A stretch of 64,000 nucleotides of DNA from Symsagittifera roscoffensis (lineage: Eukaryota > Xenacoelomorpha > Acoela > Convolutidae). The translations under genes were made by a program, and so were the position numbers. The notes below the pieces were generated by a model. It had not been told where the DNA came from. It worked only from the letters and a program-made list of their open reading frames with translations, and did no database searches. The first letter of the stretch is position 1. The number at the start of each line of letters is the position of its first letter. Below are positions 22,401 through 33,177 of this stretch, piece by piece. The stretch is taken from positions 29,056,048 to 29,120,047 of the forward strand of contig NC_087070.1 in NCBI RefSeq assembly GCF_963678635.1, given 5' to 3'.

Positions 22401-25400
22401 TGCAGTCATGCTCAATTTCATTTTTCGGCCATGTTTCCGCATCTTTAGTTTTGTTCAGTTGCTTATTTGAACTAAAATGCCTTGCGTGGCATTTTTGCCT
22501 GAAATTTTTGTTTGGTAAAAACAGGTATTATGCCAATGTAAGCGATTGTGTGTGTTTTTTCATTTTTTTGAGACTCTTTGGACTATTTTATCCTGTTTTG
22601 CAAATCCTGTTCTCAAAAAAACCTTCTGATTTTCATGAAAAGGATTTCCATGGAAATACTTCACAAACCCTTGTGTGCCTGGATACTCCCTTTATCTTTT
22701 TTTGCTTCACTCTTTTCTCTACCGCCTTCGGAAAAGTCTGGGGTGAATATTTGACCAATATTTTGATGTTTTTTGGTTTTCTCAAAAACTAACCTACCCA
22801 GTCTGAGATTTTGTTTTCAATGAATAGAACGCATTTGAAAAGCTCCCCTCCTTGAGTGGCTACCCCCAAAAATTTTTAATACATAAAATTATCGCCCTCG
22901 GAATAGTGAAATTTTTGAATGTTTTGACTGTGTTTTGTAGCTTTTTGACTTTTCTCGAGAACTACACTGCCAAACCTGGGTTTTTGGGTTCAATCGAAAA
23001 TACAGGTTAGGCGCATCTCTTCTGTATGCCTCATTTTTTTTAAACAAAAAGTTAAGAGTCTCGGTAATGTCAGTTTTCTGATTTGTTGACCGTTTTTTGG
23101 TCTTTTCTCGATAACATCCTGCTATACATGATACCATAGGTTCAATTGATACAACAGGTTGTTGGAAGCTTGCCTTTAAAATTTGTTACGCCCAATTGTT
23201 TTGAAAAAAAAAATAATGGTCGTCAAACAACTGAAAGTTTGAAACTTGACGATTTTTTGGAAGTTTTTTGACTTTATTCGAGAATTACCGTGCCAGTTCT
23301 CTCTTTAAGTCTTCTATCGAGAAACCAAATTTTGGGAAAGTACTCTGTTTCTAGCAGATAAAGTTGAAGATTTTGGAAAGAGTTTGCAAAGTTTTGAACT
23401 TTGACCGTTTTTCAGAAACTTTTTGAATTTTCTTAAAAACTGCCCTATCAAATCTGAGATCAAAAATTCAATCAAAAGAAGTCACTTGTCCACTTCTTCA
23501 CTTAAACTAAGGTTTTGGACAAATTCCAATTTTTGAAATTACATATTTTGCCCCTCATCAATATACTTACTTACTTTTACTTTCTTTTAACGTCTTGTTG
23601 TCCCTTCTTCTGAAGAGGTTAGACGGTTTATGACAGCTCTCCATTCAGCTCGGTGTTCAGCTGCAGTCTCGTGTACACGGCTGCCATATCTTGCTTAAGG
23701 CACTCTTTCCAGGTTTTCTTGGGTCTTCCTCTTGGTCTGCGACCTAGTGCCTCTGTGTGCATTATTTTCCTTAGCGGGTTATCTCGATCTGGGATGTGGC
23801 CAAACCAGATCAATCTTCGCTTCCTTATCACCAGCAAAATGTCCTCTAGACCACATCTTCTGAGGGTTTTTGAGCTTGGCATTTGGTCTGACAGCGACAC
23901 ATTGCAGACCATTCTGAGCATCCGGCGGTCACAGCTCTGTAATAACTGTTCTTCTCTGTGTGAGTGCCCACGTTGCAGCTCCGTACAAGATGGTATTGAT
24001 GCCCTTGCCCGATGCTTCAGAGGGACGGTGGCATTGCATAGCAAGCTGCTCAGTTCCCTCCACTTAAACCAAGCAACGGGGATCCTGTGTCTGACAGCTC
24101 TTTCAGCTCCTCCTTCAGAGTGCAGCATGGCCCCTCTATTGTACCTGAGTCCAGTACCATGGACTCATCTGTCCACGTCCTTGGTTGCTGAGTACCACTG
24201 CACACAGAATACGTGTACCCAGTGATACCAGCTAATGAGTTGAGGCCAGTGCATCTCTTGTGACACCATTTGTTGCAGCTTGCGCAGAAAATTGCGTTTA
24301 CTCCTACCCCACGGTTACACACTGCACAGGGATATTGACCAGATGATGTTGCCTCCTTACTTCTCTTCCCCGATATGAACAGTTTGGTTTTGCCAAGTTG
24401 CACCTTCATCCCACGGAGCTCCACTGCACTACTCCAGTCCTTGAACATTTTTGTAACACCTTCGTTAGAGTCCGCTGACAACACAAGGTCATCAGCATAT
24501 AACAGCTCCCAAGGATCACCTATCCGTACCTCTTTGGTGGGTTCTTCCATCACAATCTTGAAGAGCAGAGGACTTAATGCTGAGGGTGAACCGAATAGTA
24601 CAGCAACCCAGCCACTGGGTTGCTTTGCTGTTTGGTTTGCCCTCAGTGCCGGTCCCAAGCTGGGATAAATGGAGAGGGTTTAACGTCAGGAAGGGCATCC
24701 GGTGTGTAAAACCCCCCGCTTCACTAACTATGACAGCACAAAATCAGCCGCATCAATATATCAAATACAATAAAAAGTATCAAACACGTATATCCAGCTG
24801 TAGCTGGGCCCTAGATGTCCTTCATCGATCGACATACGAAAATTTTCGGTCACGTAGTTTTAAGCATTTTTTTTTACTTATGTTTTTATGGTAGTGTTGT
24901 ATCGCAAGTAGTGCGAAGCTCCGCTTTGCCTCTGTGTTCTAATATTCTTTTTCTTCTTCTTGAAAATCATCTCTTCAAAGAGCTACACGAGACGTTTATC
25001 AAGTTAAAGTGAGCTGTTACTCTGAATTGTATGTTTAGTGAGAGATGCCTTACGACAGGAGGAGGACTTTGTGCTGGCCACTCTATCTCTCTCCTTCCTC
25101 TCTCTCGCACTTCTCCTTCTAGCTGTCCAGATGGCACTCAGTCTCTACAACATGCTTGCAGTCCCCACCGAGAACTGGCTCAGAGACTATGGCATAGTGG
25201 TCGTGTCCATTATGGAAGGTTGCATAACAGTCTTAAATAAAAAATTATGGTTTACTGGATCCTTCCTGGAATCTATAATTTACCAGGAAAGCTCTTCAAT
25301 GGTTAATAAAAACTATTTTTGTTTGAACAGTTGAGATGTAGTTTTTTTTGTACTGTTAATATTATACTGAACGATGAGGCAGCGTTCCATTTTCCGTTTA

Positions 25401-25710
25401 ATTGGTTTTAGCTGTGTCGATATCTCTCGTTGTCATTCTGTTCGCAACCTGTTTCATCCGAATGAGACAGGACGGGACAATGCTGCCATCTGAGCTACAG
25501 GCGAGCAACAGTGAGCAGTTCAACTCACAAAACGAGAGACTTGGTTACGCCTTCTACCTCATGTTTGTCGAACTGGTCCTGATCTGTGTGAGAACAGTGA
25601 TGGTCATGATGTTCGGATCTTCTGTGAGATCAACTAGGAAAGCTAATGCTGGTGTTGTTTATACGATCAAAGCAGCCACCCCATTGTCCGATAAGAATTT
25701 GATGTACTAA
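16363..25710 (+). CDS. Claudin/PMP22-like four-transmembrane protein (4 exons, 235 aa)
   Basis: Exons 16363-16445, 18383-18528, 25039-25218 and 25412-25710 join in phase (phases 2, 1, 1) with GT-AG introns and total 708 nt. The model gives four hydrophobic segments: TM1 in exon 1 (YVLLTLLLLCSVAMLLLSLA), TM2 at the start of exon 3 (LATLSLSFLSLALLLLAVQM), TM3 across the exon 3-4 junction (VVVSIM..SISLVVILFATCFI) and TM4 (GYAFYLMFVELVLICVRTV). The first extracellular loop has a Trp early (DWAHSEVW) and GLLKMC with a second Cys 11 residues later, like the claudin W-GLW-C-C signature with L for W. Claudins seal or form pores in cell junctions; that role here is inference. The C-terminus (NLMY) is not the usual PDZ-binding YV. 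Introns 1 and 2 are 1.9 and 6.5 kb and full of repeats. Confidence 0.72.
16927..17645 (+). mobile_element. Hairpin-ended repeat family, short copy
   Basis: The head is a perfect hairpin (CCTTGC-gataa-GCAAGG, 16927-16943) followed by the shared gtagactttttt word. The tail, about 17500-17645, has the shared acatacgaaatttttggttcg and tgttgtatcgcaa blocks and a degraded GCGCAGCTCCGCGTCGC hairpin. No coding capacity. See 22312-24938 and 27517-30712 for long copies. Confidence 0.6.
17650..18382 (+). other. Claudin-like intron 1, unassigned
   Basis: AT-rich intronic sequence. A weak match to the repeat tail (gtatcggaagtaatgcgaagctc) lies at about 18255-18285. Nothing else is recognised. Confidence 0.4.
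18383..18528 (+). CDS. Claudin-like gene exon 2 (first extracellular loop)
   Basis: The acceptor is ttgttttag and the donor is AAT|GTATGT. It carries the Trp and the paired cysteines of the claudin loop. It is GC-richer than the surrounding intron. Confidence 0.72.
19600..20515 (+). pseudogene. Non-LTR retrotransposon fragment with PHD-like knuckle (3' end)
   Basis: Plus-strand translation gives YPCAVCRKGVGSNSIAYSQC and a CCGISGRL..YVCPRC block at about 19635-19790, a cysteine-rich knuckle known at the RT C-terminus of some invertebrate non-LTR elements. It is followed by GNETWGPNVSDLQRLKRNDRAMIRW at about 20060-20135 and LRCFGHVER, then RRGRPRKNWLDCVKNDI (20210-20370). The element ends with repeated atgatgat at about 20485. 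Frame changes occur near 19700, 19850 and 20200. It lies in intron 2 of the claudin-like gene in the same orientation as the gene. Confidence 0.8.
20520..22310. other. Claudin-like intron 2, mostly unassigned
   Basis: No gene could be supported. It contains a short exact-style tandem duplication (21921-21990) and otherwise AT-rich sequence. Confidence 0.4.
21921..21990. repeat. Tandem duplication, 2 x 35 bp
   Basis: The unit ctgcgtagcatttgcgattt plus 15 bases at 21921-21955 repeats at 21956-21990 with only two or three mismatches. Confidence 0.9.
22781..23520. repeat. Degenerate tandem array, 152-173 bp unit
   Basis: Each unit reads roughly: ctcgaaaactaccctgcc, a/tctgag, ggttcaatcgaaaa, caggtt..gaagct, cggcta.gcccaaa, a tract of T, then gaccgtttttt. 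Landmark spacings here are 173, 152, 171 and 154, which suggests a two-unit higher-order period. The same unit forms arrays at 28650-30560 and 31660-32985. Confidence 0.7.
23566..24750 (-). pseudogene. 5'-truncated non-LTR retrotransposon with 10-bp TSD
   Basis: The insertion is flanked by catcaatata at 23556-23565 and 24751-24760. On the minus strand the translation contains ALSPLLFKIVMEE and LLYADDLVLSADS (RT motif with YADD), then GMKVQLGKTKLFIS. The cysteine knuckle CAVCNRGVG..CASCNKWCHKRC and the C-terminal blocks (RRMLRMVCNVSL, KRRLIWFGHI, GRRPRGRPKKTWKECL) follow. The 3' end is a TAAG-type tail next to the left TSD. A frame break lies near 24050-24130. It is truncated on its 5' side at 24750, as is typical of target-primed insertion. 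It is nested in the hairpin-ended repeat. Confidence 0.88.
24580..24646. repeat. Hairpin with about 31-bp imperfect arms inside the non-LTR fragment
   Basis: The arm starting ctgagggtgaaccgaat pairs with the arm ending tttggtttgccctcag. The centre is cagcaacccagccactgggt. Confidence 0.7.
25039..25218 (+). CDS. Claudin-like gene exon 3 (TM2 and start of TM3)
   Basis: The acceptor is tatgtttag and the donor is GGAAG|GTTGCA. It begins about 100 bases after the 3' hairpin of a repeat copy, so the transposon sits right at the acceptor side of the intron. Confidence 0.8.
25412..25710 (+). CDS. Claudin-like gene exon 4 (TM3-TM4, cytoplasmic tail, stop)
   Basis: The acceptor is attggttttag. The exon is open to TAA at 25708-25710. 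The tail after TM4 is basic, then ends LMY. Confidence 0.82.
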
Positions 25711-26386
25711 ACGTCAAACAAAATCAAAACTGGTTGGTGTAATCAGTTAAACTTAGTTCATCTGTGGCTAAATCATTTAAACACCTCACACCTCCTCCAA
25801 GCAGATCAGGAACAGATATTTATTTCCATCTTCTATTTAATTTCGATTGAAAATTGTGATTTAATTGCATCTCAAAAAAAAGTTGAGTCCCACCCGCCCC
25901 TCCCAAATTGAATTGGAGGAGGATGTTCACTCAATTTAGTTTGGTTGACCGTTGATGTTCGAAGGACCAAATAACTGGCTGGTCGGAACCGTGGCAAAAG
26001 TATCATGCTTTGTAGAGATAATAATGAACTTGATAGCCAAGCATTGCGTTATATTATACAAAGCTTCTGGAAATGCCTAATCGTGGCAAGTTATAATACA
26101 ATCATTTTTGGTTGATGTTGTACCTTGGAGCCTTGGTTGATTTTCGCTCAAGTTAAAATCGATTTGCATGTCTGTTATAGCTAACGAACTTGCATAGCGT
26201 ATGAAAATTGTTGTGGCTTTAAAGAGTTGTGCTAAATTGGGAACAGTTTATAAATTTGAAAGAAGTGAAATTAAGAATCAACCTTCATCAGTAGAATACT
26301 TTATCTGTAAAAATCGTCATCTCTAGAAACTTCCTTGCATATTTAACCAGTGCAATTGAACCAATTCTGTGCAATAAGAAAATAAA
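25711..26386 (+). other. Probable 3' UTR of the claudin-like gene
   Basis: AT-rich noncoding sequence follows the stop codon. A candidate polyadenylation signal AATAAA is at 26381-26386. Confidence 0.45.
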
Positions 26387-27516
26387 TAGTCTCTATCGAG
26401 ATAAAGCTGTAAATATGTCATTATGTATAATAATTAGTTAAATTTAGAATTTTATTTTTATCTTTTTTGTAAATTACACATTTATACGAACAATGTTTAA
26501 AAAGACTAGCTGATGTGATGTTTTAAAAAGCAGATAATTATGCGATTAACTGTTAATGATCATTTTTGTATAATTTAAAATGTGCACCGTTTTTTTTCTG
26601 TCAAGTTGGGTAATATTTGAGATGCGCGTTTATTTTTAACAGCATCCGTGTCGTCGCAGAAAATTCAGTCGAAGTTGATTTTATTTCATTCTGAGTTCAG
26701 ACGCGCAGTAAATCAATATAATCAGACGCGCAAATATAATTACAATTTTTTCATATATTTGAAAAGCAAAGGCTACTTGAAAATTTTCAAGAGTCGGTTA
26801 ATTTCCTGTGGCCGTGGTGAGTTCATGTGCCTGCCACAAATTCGGGCTCGAAAAGAATGACAAAGAAATTGAACATAATATGATACTTCTGGTTAATTAA
26901 TCCTGTATTACTTGCACAGTAACACAAGTAACTTTCTGTGTTCCTTGCACAGCACCCGGTTGTCTTTGTTTACTTTAGATCATTATTTTATCAGAAAAAG
27001 TGCCCAAAAAGTTACATACGGACCGATATTGAATAATAGTAGCCGGTTGATGATTTTTGAGAATTGTAATCGTTATTCTTACTTGTGCAAAATAAATAAA
27101 AGGAGATGATCGTCTCATTTCTAGAAAATAATAACTAGTACTGGCTACGGCGCAATGCTTGTTCGTTTCACATTTTCTTAATTGCGAAAAATGAGCTCAA
27201 GATAGGGCCGAATGGAGGTCAAAGTTGTAAATCACTCAACCGCATGTATTAGAGCTGAGTATTACCCCTGCGATTAGTATTAGTCGTGTAATCACTTTGT
27301 AACAAAAAACTTTTTTTAGATTGAAGGTGAAAAGTGGCAGACTATCGTTTTTGTCGGACTATAATTTTGGTTGACTTAACTTTGTGGGAAGTTTCACTTT
27401 AACTTCAATTATAGTAAATTGAACACTATAAAAAAAGTAATTGATTTTCTTTTTTCATTATTATCTATCTATTTTTGATTCGTTCCCTTGTGATAAGCTT
27501 GTCAAGCTAATTTTTA
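26387..27516. other. Unassigned intergenic AT-rich DNA
   Basis: I see no coding exon with splice support and no clear repeat. Confidence 0.4.
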
Positions 27517-30500
27517 CGCTTGCGATTAGCAAGCGGTATCAAACTGGAAAATTGTTTTTTTTTTCGGGTTAACAACTTGTTTATCAGAATCACGTGTATT
27601 TTGGTTCATAGTGAGTTCACTTCTAGACATAGCCTGAAGGTAACAATTATACCTGAAACGGCAAAAGTCCTGGGCTCAAATCTGAGCAGGACTTGTTCAA
27701 GAGTAATGAACGTATTGATGACTCTTATATGGCTCTTGCTGTTTTTTTTTCTTAACATATTCTCTTAAAATATTGATGCACTATAATGCACTTTTTGAGT
27801 TCAATTGAAGTTCATCTGCTGAAAGCGACGTAAATAGCACTCCACAAATACGAACGTGGAAATGACGCGAAAAAACGTGAACTGTTTCTAGTTTCAATGG
27901 TTGAATTTATTTTTCTTGCTTACTTCCTTCATTATGTTCAGGTTGTTTAAGATTTCTCAGCGGAAGAAAAACTACCTATTGAGCCAGTTTTCTCAAGTTG
28001 GGTTCATGTTATCAAAAAACGCCAAGCAGAATTTTTTCAAAAAATTCAAAGCTTAAAGGGCATCTATTTTTTTCTTTGAAATTCGGAAGTTGAGATTTTT
28101 TCAAGAAAGTGTTTTTTTTATGTTTTCTTGCGTTCATAACTCTTTTCCAAACTTTGATTGGCTGTTCTTTTTTTTCAGACGCAATATTCAGTTTCACATA
28201 AAATTGTCGGCCAATTTTTTGTCTGCTTATCTGTTGTCGGCTTAGTTGTCACACCTTGAAATCGTTTTTTTTTTTTGCTGCGCTCATTTTTTGTAATGAC
28301 GCTTTTAGTGTTTGGTTTGCTCCTACAATTTGTAATTTTACTTACCTTGACTTCGTATTTTCTTTGCTTTAATTTTACTGATCTTGACTTCGTTTTTTCT
28401 TTGCTTTTTTGTGTCGCTTGAAAAAAACCTCGGCCCAAATTTTTTCGGCTTTTTTTAATCGGCTGTATGACCTAATTTTAGGTCTTATCAAGGGACTCAC
28501 AACTTGATCACTCACCTCCGCTCTGTCCATATTGGTTGTATGTTAAATCTGTTTGGTGATTGTTTTTCATTGTGGAAACTTCTCAAAAACGGATGATTTT
28601 CAAAAAAGATTATCAATTGCAAGATCACTAACTCCCGACAGTCTCTGTTTACTTGACCTATATTTTTGATTTTTTTTTCGATTTCTTGAAAAATACCCCT
28701 ATCAAATTTAAGCTTGGCATTTCAATAAATAGAACAGTTTCAAAAAGATCTCTGCATGAGCGGCTACGCCCAAAATTTTTTTACACAAGGTTATGGCCCT
28801 CGGAATGGTCAATTTTTTGATTTTCAACCGTTTTTTAAACTCTTTGAATATTCTTGAAATTTATCCTGCCACGCTTAAGACTTTTATTTCAGTTCAAAAA
28901 AGTGATTGTGGTAAGTTCTTTTGCCCATGCGACATCTTCCAAATTTTTCTGCCACCATAAGTTATGGCCCTGGGAAAAGTTTTTGGCTTTACGCGAAGTC
29001 TACCGTGCCAATTCTCAGGTTGTGTTCAACCGAGAAAACAGGTTGTGGGAATCTTTTCTGCTTAAGCGGCCCACAATCTGCTCATTGCAGGATAATTTCA
29101 TGGTTTTTGGAAATCCTTTCGACCGTTTCTCAGAACTTTCGACAGTTTTTTTTGAGAAAATTTGCGAATTTTCTTGAATTTTTGGCTACTAAATTTGAGA
29201 TGAAAAGTCCAACTGAAAGAACCGGTTGCTATAATGGTTCCTACAGAAGCGGCGGCTCTTTAATTTTCTTTAAGAGAAATGTAATCGCCTTGGGAAAGTG
29301 TTTAGTCTTCTAACTTAAAGAAAAAACTAAGGCTTAGGACTAATCCAGTTTTTGAAATAACATTTTTGTGCCGCATGAGTATAGCAAATTCGTCAATTTT
29401 AAAAGCATAAGGTATGAGATTGGTTTTATAAATTTTTTGTCGCTCTTTGGTAAACTTTTCATTTTCGCCAATTTTCAAAAAAGATGTATCAATGAAAATA
29501 CCGCCTATGTAGCTGCATACTTTTTAATGCCTTTCAGCTTTACCTCTCTGCCTACAGCCTTCGAAAAGGTTAGGGGGTCTTTTGATCCAAATTTTAATTT
29601 TTTTTCGTTTCTCAAAAATTAATCTCCCTAATTTGAAATTTTGATTTTACTGAAAAGAACGGATTTGAAAAAGTCACCTGCATCAACGGTGAGGCCCAAA
29701 ATTTTTACACATAAAATTATGACCCTCGGAATAGTCAAAAATTTTAATTTTTTTCTGTTTTTTGTAAAATTTTCTGCCTTTTCCCGAAAAAACAACCTCT
29801 GAAATCTGAGACTGTGGTTTCAATGGAAATCATGGATTGTGGAAGGCTCCCGTGCATCAGCTTACACTCACATGTTTCTTTACAACAGAAGTTATTACCT
29901 TCATTGACTTATTGACTGTTTTTTTTTCACTTTTTAAGTTTTCTCAAAAACGACTCTCCCTTATTTAAGATTTTGGATTCAATCCAAAAAATGGGCTGTT
30001 AGAAGCTTTTTTGCATAGTCGACTACGTGTTTGTTTTAACTCAAAAACTTATGCCAATAACTTATTTAATTTTTTTGACGGTCTCTTGGACTTTTCTCGA
30101 TAAGCTAATATCATAGCTTTAAACGCTACAAAAGCTCGTTGAAAGCCTAAGCAAAAAATGGCCTGTAAACAAACCAAAATTTGAAACTTTGGCCATTTTT
30201 TGGAAATTGTTTGGTTTTACCTCCAAATTACTGTGACAATTCTCAGGTTAAATATTCAATCCAGGAAATTGTTTTAGGAATTTTATCTACTTAACTGGCC
30301 TCGACCTGCTAATTGCAGAAAAACGGTGAGTATTTCTAAGTTTTGACCATTTTAAAGAAAACTTTTAGAATGTTTTAAAAAATAACCTGTTATATCTGAG
30401 ATGAAAGGTTGAATCGAAAAAAAAAAACGGTTGCGGGAATTGTTGCTGCAGAAGACACGAAGGTTAAATTTTTTTAAGATAGATATTATGTCCTTAAAAA

Positions 30501-30712
30501 AATCCAAAATTTTATTAATTTTCACTTTTTTGACTAATTTCACTAAAAAAAAGAAAAAATAACTAAGGTTATGGGAAAAATCCGTTTTTTGATATTAAGC
30601 ATTTCGTCCCGCATCAGTATGGCAAAAAAAAATCTTCATTTTTTTGACTTTTGATTTTTGATGTTACTGTTGTATCTTCATGTTTGTGCTCCGCTTCACC
30701 TCTGTGTATAAA
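27517..30712 (+). mobile_element. Hairpin-ended repeat family, long copy
   Basis: The head hairpin is CGCTTGC-gatta-GCAAGCG (27517-27535), followed by the ggtatcaaactggaaa and cgggttaacaac words found at the head of the 22.3-kb copy. The tail near 30665-30712 has ctgttgtatc..tgctccgcttcacctctgtgt, a decayed version of the tail hairpin. The interior from about 28650 to 30560 is a tandem array of the same unit. No open frame of significance. Confidence 0.5.
28650..30560. repeat. Degenerate tandem array, 125-171 bp unit
   Basis: Same unit as at 22781-23520. Landmarks fall at about 28684, 28850, 29611, 29782, 29943, 30096, 30221 and 30373. Short plus-strand open frames in it (for example 28854-29177) are accidental. 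Confidence 0.65.
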
Positions 30713-30714
30713 AA

Positions 30715-30895
30715 ATAATGTTATAAATACTTGAGAAAATCAATTTTGTTGCAATAGAGAAATTTTCTGTCCGCCAAAAATGACAGTTGTTGGTAGATTC
30801 TTTTATGGTATAAATATTCGAGAAAATCAATTTTGTTGTAAAAGAGAAATTTTCTGTTGCCAAAAATGACAGTTGTTGGTAGATTCTTTATTGGC
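30715..30895. repeat. Tandem duplication, 2 x about 88 bp
   Basis: The block with gagaaaatcaattttgttg and ccaaaaatgacagttgttgg appears twice, starting at about 30715 and 30803. Confidence 0.85.
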
Positions 30896-31081
30896 ATAAA
30901 AAATTATAGTTTGTTATCTGCTAAAAAAAGGTTTTGGTTTGACATCTAAATGGCCTATTTTACATCATCGAAAATTGGTTAAAAAAATTTTTGTTTAACA
31001 ATTAAACAACAAACGGTTAATTGAATCATGTTGTTTGATGTGAAGGCCAACTATTTTCAAAACAAGCTTTTTTTTGCGGCC

Positions 31082-31281
31082 NNNNNNNNNNNNNNNNNNN
31101 NNNNNNNNNNNNNNNNNNNNNNNNNNNNNNNNNNNNNNNNNNNNNNNNNNNNNNNNNNNNNNNNNNNNNNNNNNNNNNNNNNNNNNNNNNNNNNNNNNNN
31201 NNNNNNNNNNNNNNNNNNNNNNNNNNNNNNNNNNNNNNNNNNNNNNNNNNNNNNNNNNNNNNNNNNNNNNNNNNNNNNNNN
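31082..31281. other. Assembly gap of exactly 200 N
   Basis: Placeholder gap inside repeat-rich sequence. Open frames that cross it are meaningless. Confidence 0.99.
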
Positions 31282-31659
31282 AAAAAACAAGGTTCTAAAT
31301 AATCTCTTGAAAAAAAAAAACATTTTATGACGAAAAGTTTCAGATGCTGTCTGCTCAAAAAGTGTAGGCTTTATTTCCTCGTCATAAGTTTGTTCCGTGG
31401 CTAAATTTAAAATCAAATTCCTTGCTTGCCATGTTTGTTTGATAAAATCGAGTAACAAGAAAAGTACGAAATTGGTGTTTTATATTAGTAAATTTTTGAG
31501 ACGCCTTGAAACTTTTTTCATTTTTATGTTAAAAATTTAGTGTTTTTTCAAAAGCTACGCTACTAATTTTTCAAAAGTAGATGAAAATGGTAAAATCGCC
31601 TTCAGTAGGTGACAATGTGTGATAATGATAAAACTCAACTGTGTCTCTGCTTATTTTTC

Positions 31660-32985
31660 TTTACAGCCTTCGAAGAAGTCTGGGGGAATTGTCTATCACC
31701 CATTGTCATCTTTTGGATTTTTTTCCTTATCTCCAAAACTATCCTCTCAAAACTGAAATTCTGGAATCAATGGAAATAAAGGATGGCAAGAAAACTCCTC
31801 TGCATTAGCGGTTACTCCCCAATTCTTCTACACAAAACGGTATACACCCTCGGAAATCTCAACTTTTTGTTGCATGAACGACTTTTAAAATTATTTGTTT
31901 TTCTCGAAAACCATCGTCTCAAAACAGAAGTTTGCTGTTGTTTAAAAAAAACGAACTGTGAGAAGTTCTTTTCCACCAGCGACTACGCTCAAACTTTTTT
32001 ATCAGAAAAATTTGTTCATCGAGAAAACAAAAATTTTGACCGTGTTTTGAAACGGCGTGCTTTTCTTGAGAACTGCCCTCCTAAATCTGAGACTTTCGAC
32101 TCAAATAAAAAGCGATTTTGTAAAACTTCCCTTTGTAATCGAGTACCTCCTTATTTTTACACAAAAAAATTGCACTCGAAAAAGTAACTTTTATTTCTGC
32201 TAACGTTTTTGAAACTAAGTGTTTTTTTTTCTCAAAAACTACCCTTCAAAATCAGAGTTCTTGGGTTTAATCGAAAAAACAACTTGCGTGAATCTCTTCT
32301 GTATAAGCGGTGACGCCTACATTCTCTACACAAAAAGCTTTGGCTCACGGAAATGTCAATTTTTTTTAATACCGCGGTTTAAATTCTGCGTATTATTTTT
32401 AAAAACTGGGAAAATTTTTCAAGTTTTTTTTATAAAACTTGACCAAATTGATTTTGTTTGTTCCCAGAGCACTATAAAGGCCCTTTTTGCGCCAAACTTT
32501 TGGAAAAAAAAACAGGTCAAAAGCGCCGTTTATGGGCACGTTTTGGAAAACTTTGACCAAAAAATTGCGTTTTGCGGCGCCTTCTCCCCTTCAAAATTAG
32601 TATACTTTGGTACTGTAGTTTTTTTTACATTCATTTCAGGCTCAGTCGATAGAAAATGGATGTCATAAAACAATGCGAAAGGGGAGCTCTTTCCTTGGTG
32701 AGGGGGTCGAATATCTGAGGGTGGGGGCGTCTGTTCCTCCCTAACTCCTCCCTGCTCCCAAATTCGAGCTTTTTCTTTCAATGGATAGAACGAGTTTTAG
32801 AAAAGTTCTTTGCACAAGTGGCCACGCCGAGTTTATCTGCACAAAATGCTCTGTTTCTCGGAAAGATCAAAACTTTGATTTTTTGACCGTTTCTTGGTAA
32901 CTTTTTGACTTTTCTTGAAAACTACCGAGCCAATTCTCATATTAAGTGTTCAATCGATAAGACGAGTTTTGGGAAATTTATCAGT
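31660..32985. repeat. Degenerate tandem array, 162-172 bp unit, interrupted by a MITE
   Basis: Landmarks are at about 31731, 31903, 32065 and 32231 (spacings 172, 162, 166), then a MITE relic (32425-32760), then a further unit at about 32914. Confidence 0.65.
32425..32760 (+). mobile_element. hAT-like MITE relic nested in the tandem array
   Basis: Internal blocks match the MITE at 38334-38758 (gaccaaattgattttg, agcactataaaggccc, ccaaaaaattgcgtttt, cctccctaactcctcc). The left terminal repeat is missing. Confidence 0.65.
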
Positions 32986-33177
32986 TTGAGCGATTGCGAC
33001 TTACTTCTTGCAGTCAAGATTTTGCGCTTTGACCTTGCGAAGTTTTACACTTGCGAGAGTAAGTGTCTTGTAATCGGTAACAAGACTTTTCACGTAAACA
33101 CGTTTTCTTACACACCTGTAATTGAAACTGATGTTGCTCTTTTATTGAACATAAGCAACTTCTAAGAACCAGCGCAC

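Larger units (their letters stand above)
22312..24938 (+). mobile_element. Hairpin-ended repeat family, long copy interrupted by a non-LTR insertion
   Basis: The head hairpin is CGCTTGC-gatta-GCAAGCG (22312-22330), followed by the shared word ttatcaaatcggaaagtaga. The tail hairpin is GCGAAGC-TCC-GCTTTGC (24913-24929), then CTCTGTGTT. Inside, about 22780-23520, are five tandem units whose ctc(g/a)a landmark falls at about 22781, 22954, 23106, 23277 and 23431. A 1185-bp non-LTR fragment is inserted at 23566-24750. There is no coding sequence of its own. Hairpins at both ends, no terminal inverted repeats and a central tandem array are reminiscent of nonautonomous Helentron-type elements; that class assignment is inference. 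Confidence 0.6.

Noticed and set aside
28854-29313. Open frames of 107 and 130 codons in the tandem array
   Set aside because: They overlap in two frames within a degenerate repeat and show no motif.
31026-31458. Open frames spanning the N gap
   Set aside because: Artefacts of translating N.
31783-32668. Open frames of 134 and 149 codons
   Set aside because: They lie in the tandem array and MITE relic; low-complexity translation.
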